Of a stretch of DNA of 64,000 nucleotides, positions 44,525 to 52,895 are shown in pieces. Location: contig CASETY010000006.1 of the NCBI GenBank assembly GCA_949291115.1, forward strand, positions 1-64,000. Reading direction: 5' to 3'. The notes under the pieces are model-generated. The model saw only the letters and a list, made by a program, of their open reading frames with translations. It was not told the DNA's origin and did not search any database. Position 1 is the first letter of the stretch, and each line of letters begins with the position of its first letter. This DNA is from an uncultured bacterium (lineage in GTDB: Bacteria > Bacillota_I > Bacilli_A > Acholeplasmatales > Anaeroplasmataceae). The translations under genes and the position numbers were made by a program.

Positions 44525-44553
44525 ATAATACCAAAAAATAAAATTAGTGTCAA
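44525..44553 (-). promoter_or_regulatory. glnA promoter
   Basis: TTGACA (44548-44553), 17-bp spacer, TATTAT (44525-44530) on the minus strand. The transcript would begin just at ANTAR hairpin 1. The -35 lies at the 3' end of the Gx transporter gene. Confidence 0.85.
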
Positions 44554-45062
44554 TTACTATTTTTAGATAAAATCAATTTAAATCTCTTTCTTAATAATAT
44601 ACAAATAATTCCACTAAAAACACCAGTTGCAATTGATAATAAAGCTATTAATGGAAAATAATAGATTACTCCTTTAGTACTAACTAAAATTATTAAAATT
44701 GTAATTTGACCGATAGTGTGAAATACTGATCCTAACACCGAAACACCAATACTTGAAAATAAATTAAATCTTGAAAAGATAGTCATTATTAAAAAAGCTA
44801 ATATTCCTCCAGCTAAAGACATATACCAAGTTGGCGTTAAAAAAGTACCTAAGATAAAACCCGTTAAAAATATTCTTAATATTAAAACTATAAAAGCATC
44901 AACAATATTATCTTCATACAATAATAAGAGAATAACCACATTAGCTAAACCAAGCTTAACCCCAGGAACAGGAATAGGAATAAAACTTTCAACATAGCCA
45001 ACTACTATCGCTATCGCTAGCATAATAGAAAGAAGAACTAATTTTTTTACTTTGCTTTTCAT
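44550..45062 (-). CDS. Gx transporter family protein (heptaprenyl diphosphate synthase component I-like)
   Basis: A 170-residue membrane protein with about five helices. It carries the family signature IPIPVPGVKLGLANVVILLLLY (residues 28-49) and the later FLTPTWYMSLAGGI and GSVFHTIGQI stretches. The family (Pfam Hpre_diP_synt_I) is regularly found next to NusG_II and ApbE genes in Rnf and extracellular electron-transfer loci, where it may take up quinone precursors or flavin-related compounds. The role is not proven. It is the last gene of the Rnf operon, sharing one base with the NusG_II gene. Confidence 0.85.
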   Translation of the reverse strand: MKSKVKKLVLLSIMLAIAIVVGYVESFIPIPVPGVKLGLANVVILLLLYEDNIVDAFIVLILRIFLTGFILGTFLTPTWYMSLAGGILAFLIMTIFSRFNLFSSIGVSVLGSVFHTIGQITILIILVSTKGVIYYFPLIALLSIATGVFSGIICILLRKRFKLILSKNSN

Positions 45063-45472
45063 TATTCTAACACCGTCACTTCTTCATTATAAATTTGAAT
45101 AGTAACAAAATTAGGCAAACAAACAATTGGCCCATCTTTAACACTCGTAATTAGACCCATTTTCATACAAGTATGGTCATAACAGTTAGATTCTAAAACT
45201 CTAATTCCTTTTTCACTATAAACGATTATCATTGAATAATTTATTTTATCACTTATTATACATTTATCATTTTCTATTAATAAATATAAATATTCTTCAT
45301 CTTTATATTCTAAATAATTTAACTCAATTACTGTTTCTTCTTTATAAGTTATTAAAGCATAATTGTTTTCATCATCACTACTATGTTCATAAGTAAAAAG
45401 AAAATAAGTAAATATTCCTATTAAAACTATTAAAATAACAATTAAAATTAAATCTGTAATCTTAAACTTCAT
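45062..45472 (-). CDS. NusG domain II-containing membrane-anchored protein
   Basis: A 136-residue protein from the ATG at 45472 (MKFKITDLILIV); a longer frame to 45496 is open but has no ribosome-binding site. One membrane helix at the N-terminus is followed by an extracytoplasmic NusG_II-like domain with NCYDHTCMKMG and IVCLPNFVTIQI, the conserved Cys pattern of the family. It overlaps the end of apbE. Such proteins accompany ApbE and Gx transporter genes in Rnf loci; their exact job is unknown. Confidence 0.82.
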   Translation of the reverse strand: MKFKITDLILIVILIVLIGIFTYFLFTYEHSSDDENNYALITYKEETVIELNYLEYKDEEYLYLLIENDKCIISDKINYSMIIVYSEKGIRVLESNCYDHTCMKMGLITSVKDGPIVCLPNFVTIQIYNEEVTVLE

Positions 45473-46748
45473 AATTATTATAAATAACCTTTCCATCTTT
45501 ACTTAAGATAACAGATAAATCATTTTCTAAAACAAAGTCTTTTAAAATATCTATTGGCATAACAAATAAAGCTGTTGATAAGGCATCTAATTTACCACTA
45601 TCATCACCAATAACTGTTACACTATCTACATAATTATTATAGTTTTCATCATTTAAAGGATAGCCAGCAGGGACACCTGTAAACGGGGAAATTAAATGAT
45701 GAACAATACCTGCACCATCATCAAAATGTTGTTCAGAAGGTGAAGATGTACAAACATCTTTGTTCTTTACTTTAATCCGAGTTAAAACTAAACTATCAAC
45801 TAATTCAACCTTACCATTTTCTTTTTTATAAAGTTTCGCATCATTCATATTTAAAATAACATCGCCATCTTCATAGCCACTTGGTACCATTCCTTGATAT
45901 GAATAATCTAAATGAAAATTAGATTCATCTTCAATTTTTATCTTAGTTTGATAATCATCTATCTTTAATAAACCATCATTAATACTAATATTAGGCTCCT
46001 TAGGATAACCATATACATAGCTAATACCAACATTATAATAACTATTAGTTGGATCTTCTCCTAAAGCGATTGATGATGCACCAGCATTTAACAAATAATC
46101 ATTAATGCCAATACTCTTTAAATATTCTTTAACCATATTAGTGGCATAACCTTTAGCTATACCTCCTAAATCAATTAAGCTTTTTTCTAAAGAATTATTG
46201 ACACCGCCATTTAAAATAACTTTAGTACCTTCAATAGTTAAACTAGTATTATTCATTCTATTTAAATATTCATTAATTTCTCCTGGTGATGGTTTAGATG
46301 CACTCATACCATCTAAAGTTAAATAAGCTTTCCAAGCGTGATTTAATTCACCCATAAATAAATTAAAATAACCATGTGTATAACTATTCATTTCTAAAGC
46401 AAAATTTAATAAATTAATAAGTTCAGAAGTTGCATCTTCCAAAACCCTATTAGCATTTAAAACGGCTAATTCACTTGCATTTTCGTTAGTAGTATTAGTT
46501 ATAGGATCATAACCATCCGTAGCTAAACTATCATATGTTTGATAAATTTCTTTTACCTTTTTCCAAACATTAGAGGCATAACTTTCACCCTTATCAGTAT
46601 AAAACTTTAAACTGATAACCGTATTCATTGTATTATAATTACCAACATAAGCTTTTTGATTAGAACTTGGGTTATTACCGCTAGTATCATACATACAAGA
46701 AACCAAAAAAATTGGTAATAATAATATAAATATTAATAACTTCTTTAT
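45462..46748 (-). CDS. apbE: ApbE flavin transferase lipoprotein
   Basis: Attaches FMN covalently to Thr in SGAT-type sites of RnfG and RnfD outside the membrane, so it matches the giant RnfG here. Motifs are YDSLATDGYD...NASELAVLNAN, YFNLFMGELNHAWKAYL, IDLGGIAKGYATNMVKEYL (FAD/Mg site), LLNAGASSIALG and HHLISPFTGVPAG; Asp/Thr at the C-terminal VTVIGDDSGKLDALSTALFVM. The first ordinary start codon is a TTG at 46706, which would remove the signal peptide. In frame upstream lies a full lipoprotein signal (IKKLLIFILLLPIFLVSC) starting at ATC/ATA 46751-46746, placed 5-8 bp after AGGAGG. A non-AUG start is therefore likely. Confidence 0.88.
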   Translation of the reverse strand: MKKLLIFILLLPIFLVSCMYDTSGNNPSSNQKAYVGNYNTMNTVISLKFYTDKGESYASNVWKKVKEIYQTYDSLATDGYDPITNTTNENASELAVLNANRVLEDATSELINLLNFALEMNSYTHGYFNLFMGELNHAWKAYLTLDGMSASKPSPGEINEYLNRMNNTSLTIEGTKVILNGGVNNSLEKSLIDLGGIAKGYATNMVKEYLKSIGINDYLLNAGASSIALGEDPTNSYYNVGISYVYGYPKEPNISINDGLLKIDDYQTKIKIEDESNFHLDYSYQGMVPSGYEDGDVILNMNDAKLYKKENGKVELVDSLVLTRIKVKNKDVCTSSPSEQHFDDGAGIVHHLISPFTGVPAGYPLNDENYNNYVDSVTVIGDDSGKLDALSTALFVMPIDILKDFVLENDLSVILSKDGKVIYNNYEV

Positions 46749-46772
46749 GATTTACACCTCCTAATAACATAT

Positions 46773-46797
46773 TAAGCCATGCATAAGCACGGCTTAA
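46773..46797. repeat. Hairpin between rnfB and apbE
   Basis: TTAAGCC / GGCTTAA with a 12-base loop, without a T run. It lies just before the apbE ribosome-binding site and may be an mRNA processing or stability element. Confidence 0.5.
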
Positions 46798-46801
46798 TTG
46801 T

Positions 46802-47131
46802 TTAATTTAATTTTGTTTGATTAACTGAGCCATCTGGATTAGGATGTTCATCTAAATATTGTCTTAATTTAGCAGGAACACCAGCTTTTAAACCTGGCTT
46901 ACATAAAGATAAATTTTCTGCTTTACCAGCTAAAATTGCATCCGCATAACCAGCACAACCAGGATAACCACAAGCCCCGCAATTAGCGTTAGGTAATATC
47001 GCCACGATTTCTTCTTTTCGATTATCTTCTACAACATGTAAGTATTTAGAGGCAATCCCTAAGCCAATACCAAAGAGTAAACCAAGGCCAGCTAAGATTA
47101 AGACAGCCCAAAGTAATGTTAATGGATCCAT
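46802..47131 (-). CDS. rnfB: Short RnfB: membrane anchor and one Fe-S domain
   Basis: A 109-residue protein. The N-terminal helix (PLTLLWAVLILAGLGLLFGIGLGIASKYLHV) and the 4Fe-4S motif NANCGACGYPGCAGYADAI...LCKPG (about 49-82) are characteristic of the RnfB N-terminus. Normal RnfB proteins of about 190-330 residues continue with two or more ferredoxin-type clusters; here the protein ends after the first domain in an ordinary TAA, and no continuation is visible in any frame downstream. The subunit that would take electrons from ferredoxin is therefore missing its usual part. It follows the 67-residue Cys protein and precedes apbE. Confidence 0.88.
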   Translation of the reverse strand: MDPLTLLWAVLILAGLGLLFGIGLGIASKYLHVVEDNRKEEIVAILPNANCGACGYPGCAGYADAILAGKAENLSLCKPGLKAGVPAKLRQYLDEHPNPDGSVNQTKLN

Positions 47132-47334
47132 TATTCTTTCTCCTTTTCTAAAGCTTCTTTTTCTTTCTTAACTATTTTTAAAGCACAATCAGTAACTTTA
47201 CAAGTTTGACAATTACCTTCCTCAATTAAATCTCTACAACCATCAGGTTTAGGAGTTTTGTTATTTAAAACATAAGAAACGAAAAAGATAGCTACTAATA
47301 AAACAATAACTATAATCGCTATTGCAACTTTCAT
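47131..47334 (-). CDS. Small membrane-anchored Cys-rich protein
   Basis: A 67-residue protein with one N-terminal helix (residues 2-24) and a soluble tail containing four Cys in GCRDLIEEGNCQTCKVTDCALK, enough for an iron-sulfur or metal site, then a lysine/glutamate-rich end. I do not know the family. Its ATG overlaps the rnfA TGA (ATGA), and its stop overlaps the rnfB start by one base, so it is firmly part of the Rnf operon. It could supply a cluster missing from the short RnfB. Confidence 0.75.
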   Translation of the reverse strand: MKVAIAIIVIVLLVAIFFVSYVLNNKTPKPDGCRDLIEEGNCQTCKVTDCALKIVKKEKEALEKEKE

Positions 47335-47924
47335 TGACTAATCATTCCTTGAATGCCCATAAATGCAATAGCCATTGAAGCAGCCACTACTAAGGCAATT
47401 GGAATACCTTTAAAAGCCTTAGGAATATCCATTGCATCTAATTTAATTCTAATTGTTGAGAAAACAAAAATTACTAAAGCAAACCCAATAGATGTACCTA
47501 GAGCATTACCCATTGAAGTTAAGAAATCATAAGCATTATTAGTATTTTCTTGAGCTACACCTAATACAGCACAATTTGTTGTAATAAGTGGTAAATATAC
47601 ACCTAAAGCATTATATAAAGCTGGACTAAACTTCTTAATAAACATTTCAACTAATTGTACTAAAGAAGCAATTACTAAAATGTATACTAAAGTATCCATA
47701 AAGGCAATATTAGCTGGCACTAAAATATAATTATAAATTGGCCAAGTAACTGCCGCTGACAAAACAATAACAAATATTACGGCAACCCCCATACCTAAAG
47801 CAGAGGTTGGTTTTTTAGAAACACCTAAGAAAGGACAAATACCATAAAATCTAGATAAGGTTACGTTATTAATAAGCATTGCATTAACAATACCTAATAT
47901 AAAAGCCAAAAACATCTTAAGCAC
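47331..47924 (-). CDS. rnfA: Rnf complex subunit A
   Basis: A 197-residue integral membrane subunit with six helices. NNVTLSRFYGICPFLGVSKKPTSALGMGVAV near the N-terminus and PLITTNCAVLGVA near residue 115 carry the conserved Cys residues (one per half) that hold a membrane-embedded 2Fe-2S cluster between RnfA and RnfE. It overlaps rnfE by 8 bp. Confidence 0.95.
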   Translation of the reverse strand: MLKMFLAFILGIVNAMLINNVTLSRFYGICPFLGVSKKPTSALGMGVAVIFVIVLSAAVTWPIYNYILVPANIAFMDTLVYILVIASLVQLVEMFIKKFSPALYNALGVYLPLITTNCAVLGVAQENTNNAYDFLTSMGNALGTSIGFALVIFVFSTIRIKLDAMDIPKAFKGIPIALVVAASMAIAFMGIQGMISQ

Positions 47925-48636
47925 CTGCCTTTTCTTGTTGTAGTTTTTCTAATTTAGCCTTTTTTAAAGCTTCAATACGTTCTTTTTCTTTAGCTACTAA
48001 AATAGCTTGTTTATGATTCTTAATGTACTGAATAAAAGCTAAGATACAAGCTAAAGTTAAGAAACCACCTGGAGCTTGCGTAAACATAGAAATTTTATAA
48101 GTAGCAAGTGGTGTCCAAGAAACTTCCGGAATGAAAGTGAACACTTTACCAAAAGTGAAACCACCAGTTCCAATAAATTCACGGAAAATAGCCATAATTA
48201 ATAAAGCCATACCGAAGCCAACTGACATCCCTAAAGCATCAACTAAAGATGAAAGTGGACCATTTTTAGAAGCAAAAGCTTCCGCCCTACCTAAAACAAT
48301 ACAGTTTACAACAATTAAAGAAATGAATAGGCCAAGAGTGTTATATAACTCTGGCATAAAGGCCTGACAAAGCATTCTTACAATCGTTACAAAAGCTGCG
48401 ATAACTACGATATAACAAGGAATCTTTACTTGACTAGGAATAATATTTCTTAATAAAGAAATTATCACATTAGAACAAACAAGAACTAAAGCAAATAAGA
48501 TAGCCATCCCAATTGCCCCTTCAATTGAAGTTGTTGTTGCTAAAGTAGGACAACAACCAAGTAAAGAAACAAATACTGGGTTTTCAACAATTATACCTTT
48601 TAAGAAATTCTTCTTTTGACTCATTTTCTCTTCCAT
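47917..48636 (-). CDS. rnfE: Rnf complex subunit E
   Basis: A 239-residue homologue of RnfA with six helices. It has NPVFVSLLGCCPTLATTTSIEGAIGMA and ISLIVVNCIVLGRAEAFA, giving the conserved cluster Cys residues. The C-terminal KEKERIEALKKAKLEKLQQEKAGA is a charged cytoplasmic tail. An apparent frame starts with MEEKMSQKKNFLKGI; the second Met is also possible. It shares one base with the end of rnfG. Confidence 0.95.
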   Translation of the reverse strand: MEEKMSQKKNFLKGIIVENPVFVSLLGCCPTLATTTSIEGAIGMAILFALVLVCSNVIISLLRNIIPSQVKIPCYIVVIAAFVTIVRMLCQAFMPELYNTLGLFISLIVVNCIVLGRAEAFASKNGPLSSLVDALGMSVGFGMALLIMAIFREFIGTGGFTFGKVFTFIPEVSWTPLATYKISMFTQAPGGFLTLACILAFIQYIKNHKQAILVAKEKERIEALKKAKLEKLQQEKAGA

Positions 48637-51600
48637 TAGTTGTTACCTCCTTTAACACTGTTATAAGCTTCAAAAGCCTTTGCAAATAAACTTTTAATTA
48701 AATCAGAACCAAGCGTAGCCCCGCTAACAGCATCAACACCAGCAACTTCTGCTTCTGCTTTATCTGTAAATTTATCTAAATAATCTTCTAACCTTTGGTT
48801 TCTACCACCAGTTTGATCTAGATTGATATAATTTGCACCAACTATCTTACCATTAGTATCAATACCAACACCAATAGTAATATTACCATAGGTATTATCA
48901 CCACTTACGGCAAAATAATAACCCAATAAAGAATTATTTACATTATTAGCTGTTCCCATAACTTTATAGGCATATGCTATACCATCAATAGTTAAAACTT
49001 CTGAACGAGTCGCAACCATATAACTATAAATTAATTTAGCACTATTTTCATATAAACTATAATTATTAACGCCTGCTTCTTGCATAGCTAATAAAATACC
49101 AAGTCTAATTACTTCAACAGTAAATGATGAATGAGCATCTGGATCATTAGTTGGATTATAATTAATCTTATTAATATCATCAACTGTTAAGCCTGATTTA
49201 AAGACATCAGGATTTTCTTTTGTAAAATCATCAATATTAGAATGATTATTTTCAATATCTAAAACAGCCACTAATTTATTATTTGTATCTAGACTTACTA
49301 ACATAATATTATAGCCATAGGCATTGCTTAAAGAAACAACATAACTATATCCTAATAAGTTTTTATTTTTATCACAAACACTATAAGCTTCTAAAATAGA
49401 ATCTTCATTCTTTACTGTTAATAAAGTAGATGTTTTAGAATCAAAGGCATTAAAACTCTTTAATACAAATTCATCATAACTGCCTAAATCGCCATGATTT
49501 TTAACCTCTTCAAATAATTTAATAGCGTTATTCTTAGCTGTTTCATTACCAGATAAAGCATTTAAACCTTCTAAACTTAAACCAACAGTTATAGAATCAT
49601 AGAAAGCTTGTTCATCTTCACTTAAGATAGCTACTGCTTTATAACCCACATAATTAAAGTTTTCATCAAAAGCCATCATTACATTATTTCTAACTAGTAC
49701 ATAACCTAATAAAATACCAACTTTAAAATTTTTAACACCTACAACTCTTAAACCATATGTAAAGCTTCCATCTTCTATACTAAGACTTCTACTACGAGTC
49801 ATTACTACAAATGGGAATAATTCTTTAACATAATTTTCATATAAGATATCAGTTGAAATTTCACCAGTAGCTTCTTTTAAGGCAATCTTAACTGCTAATT
49901 TAGTTAATTCTACTGAATAAGAAGAATCACCATCTAAAGAATTATACTTAATTTCATCAACTTGACTATAAGTCATGTTTTCTTTAAATAATGGTTTAAC
50001 ATTATCTAAAGCTGCATGATTATTTTCAACATCATAAATGTTAATTAATCTATTATTTTTACTTACATGAACTAAAATGTAATTATGAGTGTAAACATTC
50101 TTTACATCAATAATATAAGCTCTACTATCATCAGCTAAATTTTTAATACCAGCTAATGTATTTTCATATTTAAAATCTTTTAATACTTCAACATTAGTTA
50201 AATCTAAATTATCAATAGCATTTAAATAAATTTGGCTATTATTATAAAGATTAATTGTTCCTAAAGTTTTATTAGCTTTTTCATTTAAAGCTAATCTTAA
50301 ACCATATTTAACAAGTTGACTAGCATAACTTGCTCCTTCTAAAAGTAAGGCATTCTTAATTTCATTTTCATTAGAACCAGCTAAAGAATTTAAATAAGTA
50401 TTAACTCTACTTCTTAAAGTATCCTTAAATGAACCATTTACATTAATAACTGAACTCTCTTTTGTTTGATAATCATGAATAATACCACCAACATAATTAC
50501 CATCCATATCAACACCAATTACTAATGACATATAAATATCATCATTTTCAACATTTAAGAAATATACATAACCTAATTTAACACCATCTTCACCACTAGT
50601 TCCAACAATCTCATAACCTTTATAAATAGCACTATTCTTAAAATCACCAGTTAATTTAGATGAACGAGTCATAACTACATAAGGGAATAATGTTTTAATA
50701 TAAGTTTCATCTAATACACTTTCACTTAATGAATTATTTTTATTAACATCTAAAGCAATTAAAATGCCAAGTCTAATATTTTCAATTGTAAATGAAGAAT
50801 GAGCTTCTGGATCATTAGTTGGATTATAATTAATCTTATTAATATCTTCTAAAGTCATACCAGGTTTAAAGACATTAGGATTTTCACTTGTAAAGTCATC
50901 AACATTAGAATGATTATTTTCAACATCTAAAACTTGTTTAAATGTACCATCATTATTAACACCAACGCACATCACATTATAACCATAAGCATTTTCAACT
51001 CTAACAATATATGCTTTACCTAAAACACTGTTACCTTTTTTAACTTCAACAGCTTGTAAAACTTCACTTACAGTTATATTTTTTAATACTTCATAAGTAA
51101 TATCTTCACCAAAAATAGTTAAATAATACTCATCATAAGAAACTACAGCTTCTAAAGCTAATTTAACTAATGACTTAAATTGAATTGAACCTGGACTATC
51201 AGGAGTCGCATTCGCTACACTATCAACATCAGAAGCAGTCATACCAACACTAAAGTTATTTTCATAGCCATCTAATAAGCTACCATAACCACCAGTTTGA
51301 TTATTAGCTAACATAATAACTTTTTGTAATTTAGCTGTTGGACTAACACCTACCATTAATGTTAAAGTACCATCAAATTTATTAGGAGTACTTGTTAAGA
51401 CAAAACCATAACCTAATAAATTACCATCTTTATCATATAATTCTTTAGCTTCATCAAATTGTTCATCTAAAGCTGAAATATCATATTCTTTACTCTTCGT
51501 TAAATCAACACCTGTAAATAATGATAGATATTCTTCATCATAACCAGCTTTTGGTCTTTCACCAGTAACTTGTTCAAAAGCAGATGCAATTAAATCTTTT

Positions 51601-52895
51601 GTCGTGTTCGCTGCGAAAGTTGCACCACTTATAGCTTCAACACCTAGCATTTCACTACCATTCATACCAGGAGTTACATTATAAATAAATTCACCTAAAG
51701 ATTCATCTTTGCCAGCAGTTTGACCATTTTCTAAAACAAAGATACCAGCTAATTTAGCTGATGATGAATCAGTGCCCGTTAAACCAACATAAAGTTTAAT
51801 TGCCCCGTATTTATTAGAGCCACTAACTTCCACTACTTTACCTAAAGAATTGCCATCTTTTAATACATCAAAATATTTATTAACGTCTTCAACACTTGCT
51901 TTTAATTCAGTAGTATTTGTATAATCACCAAACATAATATTTAAAGCTAATGTTTCGTCAAAGCTTGACTTAGCTTCATTAATTGCTACTAAAATAGCAT
52001 ATTTAGCTGAATCAGAACCAAATGTAGCTCCACTAACAGCATCAACGCCTTCTACATCAGCAGCTGTCATACCATTAGTAAAACTTGGTAAATAATTTGT
52101 AATTGTTTCATCTCTTCCACCTGTTTGGCTAATATCAACAAGATTTGCAACTTTAACACTATAATCACTATTTAAACCAACACCAACTTCTACATAACCA
52201 TATGTATTATTAACTCTAACATCATAATAATAACCAAGTAAAGTATCATTACTATCTTTTACTGTATAACCAGCAGCAATTTGGTTAGCGTAGATTAAAT
52301 TAGTATCAATAATTGATTTTTCAAAATCAACACTTTCACCAAAGATATTAACAATATCTTTTTGAACTTTTGTTAAAATACCAGCTTCTGAAAAAGCCGC
52401 CTCTACTAAAGTCTTAATTAAATTAGAACCAAATGTAGCTCCACTTACAATCGGTAAGTCACTTACATCATCAGCAGTCATACCAGCTGTAAAATCATCT
52501 TCTGCCCACGCTGTTAATTCAGCAGCTGACTTAGTTTGCCCATTTTCTGTACAAGATATACCAATTAACTTACCATCCATATCTAAGCCAACAATTAAAG
52601 TAATGACCCCGTAAGAATTTCTGCCACTAACTTTAATACCAATACCAATTTCTACACCATTAGCGTCTTTTACAGTCATTTTTTCTTTAACATAACTAGA
52701 TTTAAATCCATCTTCAACAATTAAAGAGTTATTCGCATCCATTGTTGGGAAAAATTCCATATAAGCTTCCATTGTTAATTGTTTTTGATATTCTTCAATT
52801 TTAGGAGCTGTAAATAGATTAACACCAGCTACTAATAAAGCACAAACTAAACAAATAGAAGTTAAAACCGCCGCTATTTTTACATACTTTTTCAT
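48636..52895 (-). CDS. rnfG: Giant multi-FMN RnfG-like protein
   Basis: RnfG proteins are usually 180-230 residues with one FMN_bind domain. This one has 1419 residues: a membrane anchor (about 5-28) and about ten FMN_bind-like modules, ending near residues 170, 310, 440, 580, 715, 870, 1008, 1130, 1270 and 1410. Intact SGAT flavinylation motifs occur at T154, T291, T426 and T1394. Module 4 has ANAT (564) and module 6 EGAS (853-856). Modules 5, 7 and 9 have replaced the site with NYNPTNDPEAHSS or similar, and module 8 is degenerate. Modules 5 and 9 are nearly identical, showing recent duplication. The four or more bound flavins would form an electron path outside the membrane. Confidence 0.92.
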   Translation of the reverse strand: MKKYVKIAAVLTSICLVCALLVAGVNLFTAPKIEEYQKQLTMEAYMEFFPTMDANNSLIVEDGFKSSYVKEKMTVKDANGVEIGIGIKVSGRNSYGVITLIVGLDMDGKLIGISCTENGQTKSAAELTAWAEDDFTAGMTADDVSDLPIVSGATFGSNLIKTLVEAAFSEAGILTKVQKDIVNIFGESVDFEKSIIDTNLIYANQIAAGYTVKDSNDTLLGYYYDVRVNNTYGYVEVGVGLNSDYSVKVANLVDISQTGGRDETITNYLPSFTNGMTAADVEGVDAVSGATFGSDSAKYAILVAINEAKSSFDETLALNIMFGDYTNTTELKASVEDVNKYFDVLKDGNSLGKVVEVSGSNKYGAIKLYVGLTGTDSSSAKLAGIFVLENGQTAGKDESLGEFIYNVTPGMNGSEMLGVEAISGATFAANTTKDLIASAFEQVTGERPKAGYDEEYLSLFTGVDLTKSKEYDISALDEQFDEAKELYDKDGNLLGYGFVLTSTPNKFDGTLTLMVGVSPTAKLQKVIMLANNQTGGYGSLLDGYENNFSVGMTASDVDSVANATPDSPGSIQFKSLVKLALEAVVSYDEYYLTIFGEDITYEVLKNITVSEVLQAVEVKKGNSVLGKAYIVRVENAYGYNVMCVGVNNDGTFKQVLDVENNHSNVDDFTSENPNVFKPGMTLEDINKINYNPTNDPEAHSSFTIENIRLGILIALDVNKNNSLSESVLDETYIKTLFPYVVMTRSSKLTGDFKNSAIYKGYEIVGTSGEDGVKLGYVYFLNVENDDIYMSLVIGVDMDGNYVGGIIHDYQTKESSVINVNGSFKDTLRSRVNTYLNSLAGSNENEIKNALLLEGASYASQLVKYGLRLALNEKANKTLGTINLYNNSQIYLNAIDNLDLTNVEVLKDFKYENTLAGIKNLADDSRAYIIDVKNVYTHNYILVHVSKNNRLINIYDVENNHAALDNVKPLFKENMTYSQVDEIKYNSLDGDSSYSVELTKLAVKIALKEATGEISTDILYENYVKELFPFVVMTRSRSLSIEDGSFTYGLRVVGVKNFKVGILLGYVLVRNNVMMAFDENFNYVGYKAVAILSEDEQAFYDSITVGLSLEGLNALSGNETAKNNAIKLFEEVKNHGDLGSYDEFVLKSFNAFDSKTSTLLTVKNEDSILEAYSVCDKNKNLLGYSYVVSLSNAYGYNIMLVSLDTNNKLVAVLDIENNHSNIDDFTKENPDVFKSGLTVDDINKINYNPTNDPDAHSSFTVEVIRLGILLAMQEAGVNNYSLYENSAKLIYSYMVATRSEVLTIDGIAYAYKVMGTANNVNNSLLGYYFAVSGDNTYGNITIGVGIDTNGKIVGANYINLDQTGGRNQRLEDYLDKFTDKAEAEVAGVDAVSGATLGSDLIKSLFAKAFEAYNSVKGGNN

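Noticed and set aside
46802-47334. Short RnfB and the Cys-rich protein as one gene split by a frameshift
   Set aside because: The Cys-rich protein lies upstream, and each has its own start, membrane helix and stop with clean overlaps.
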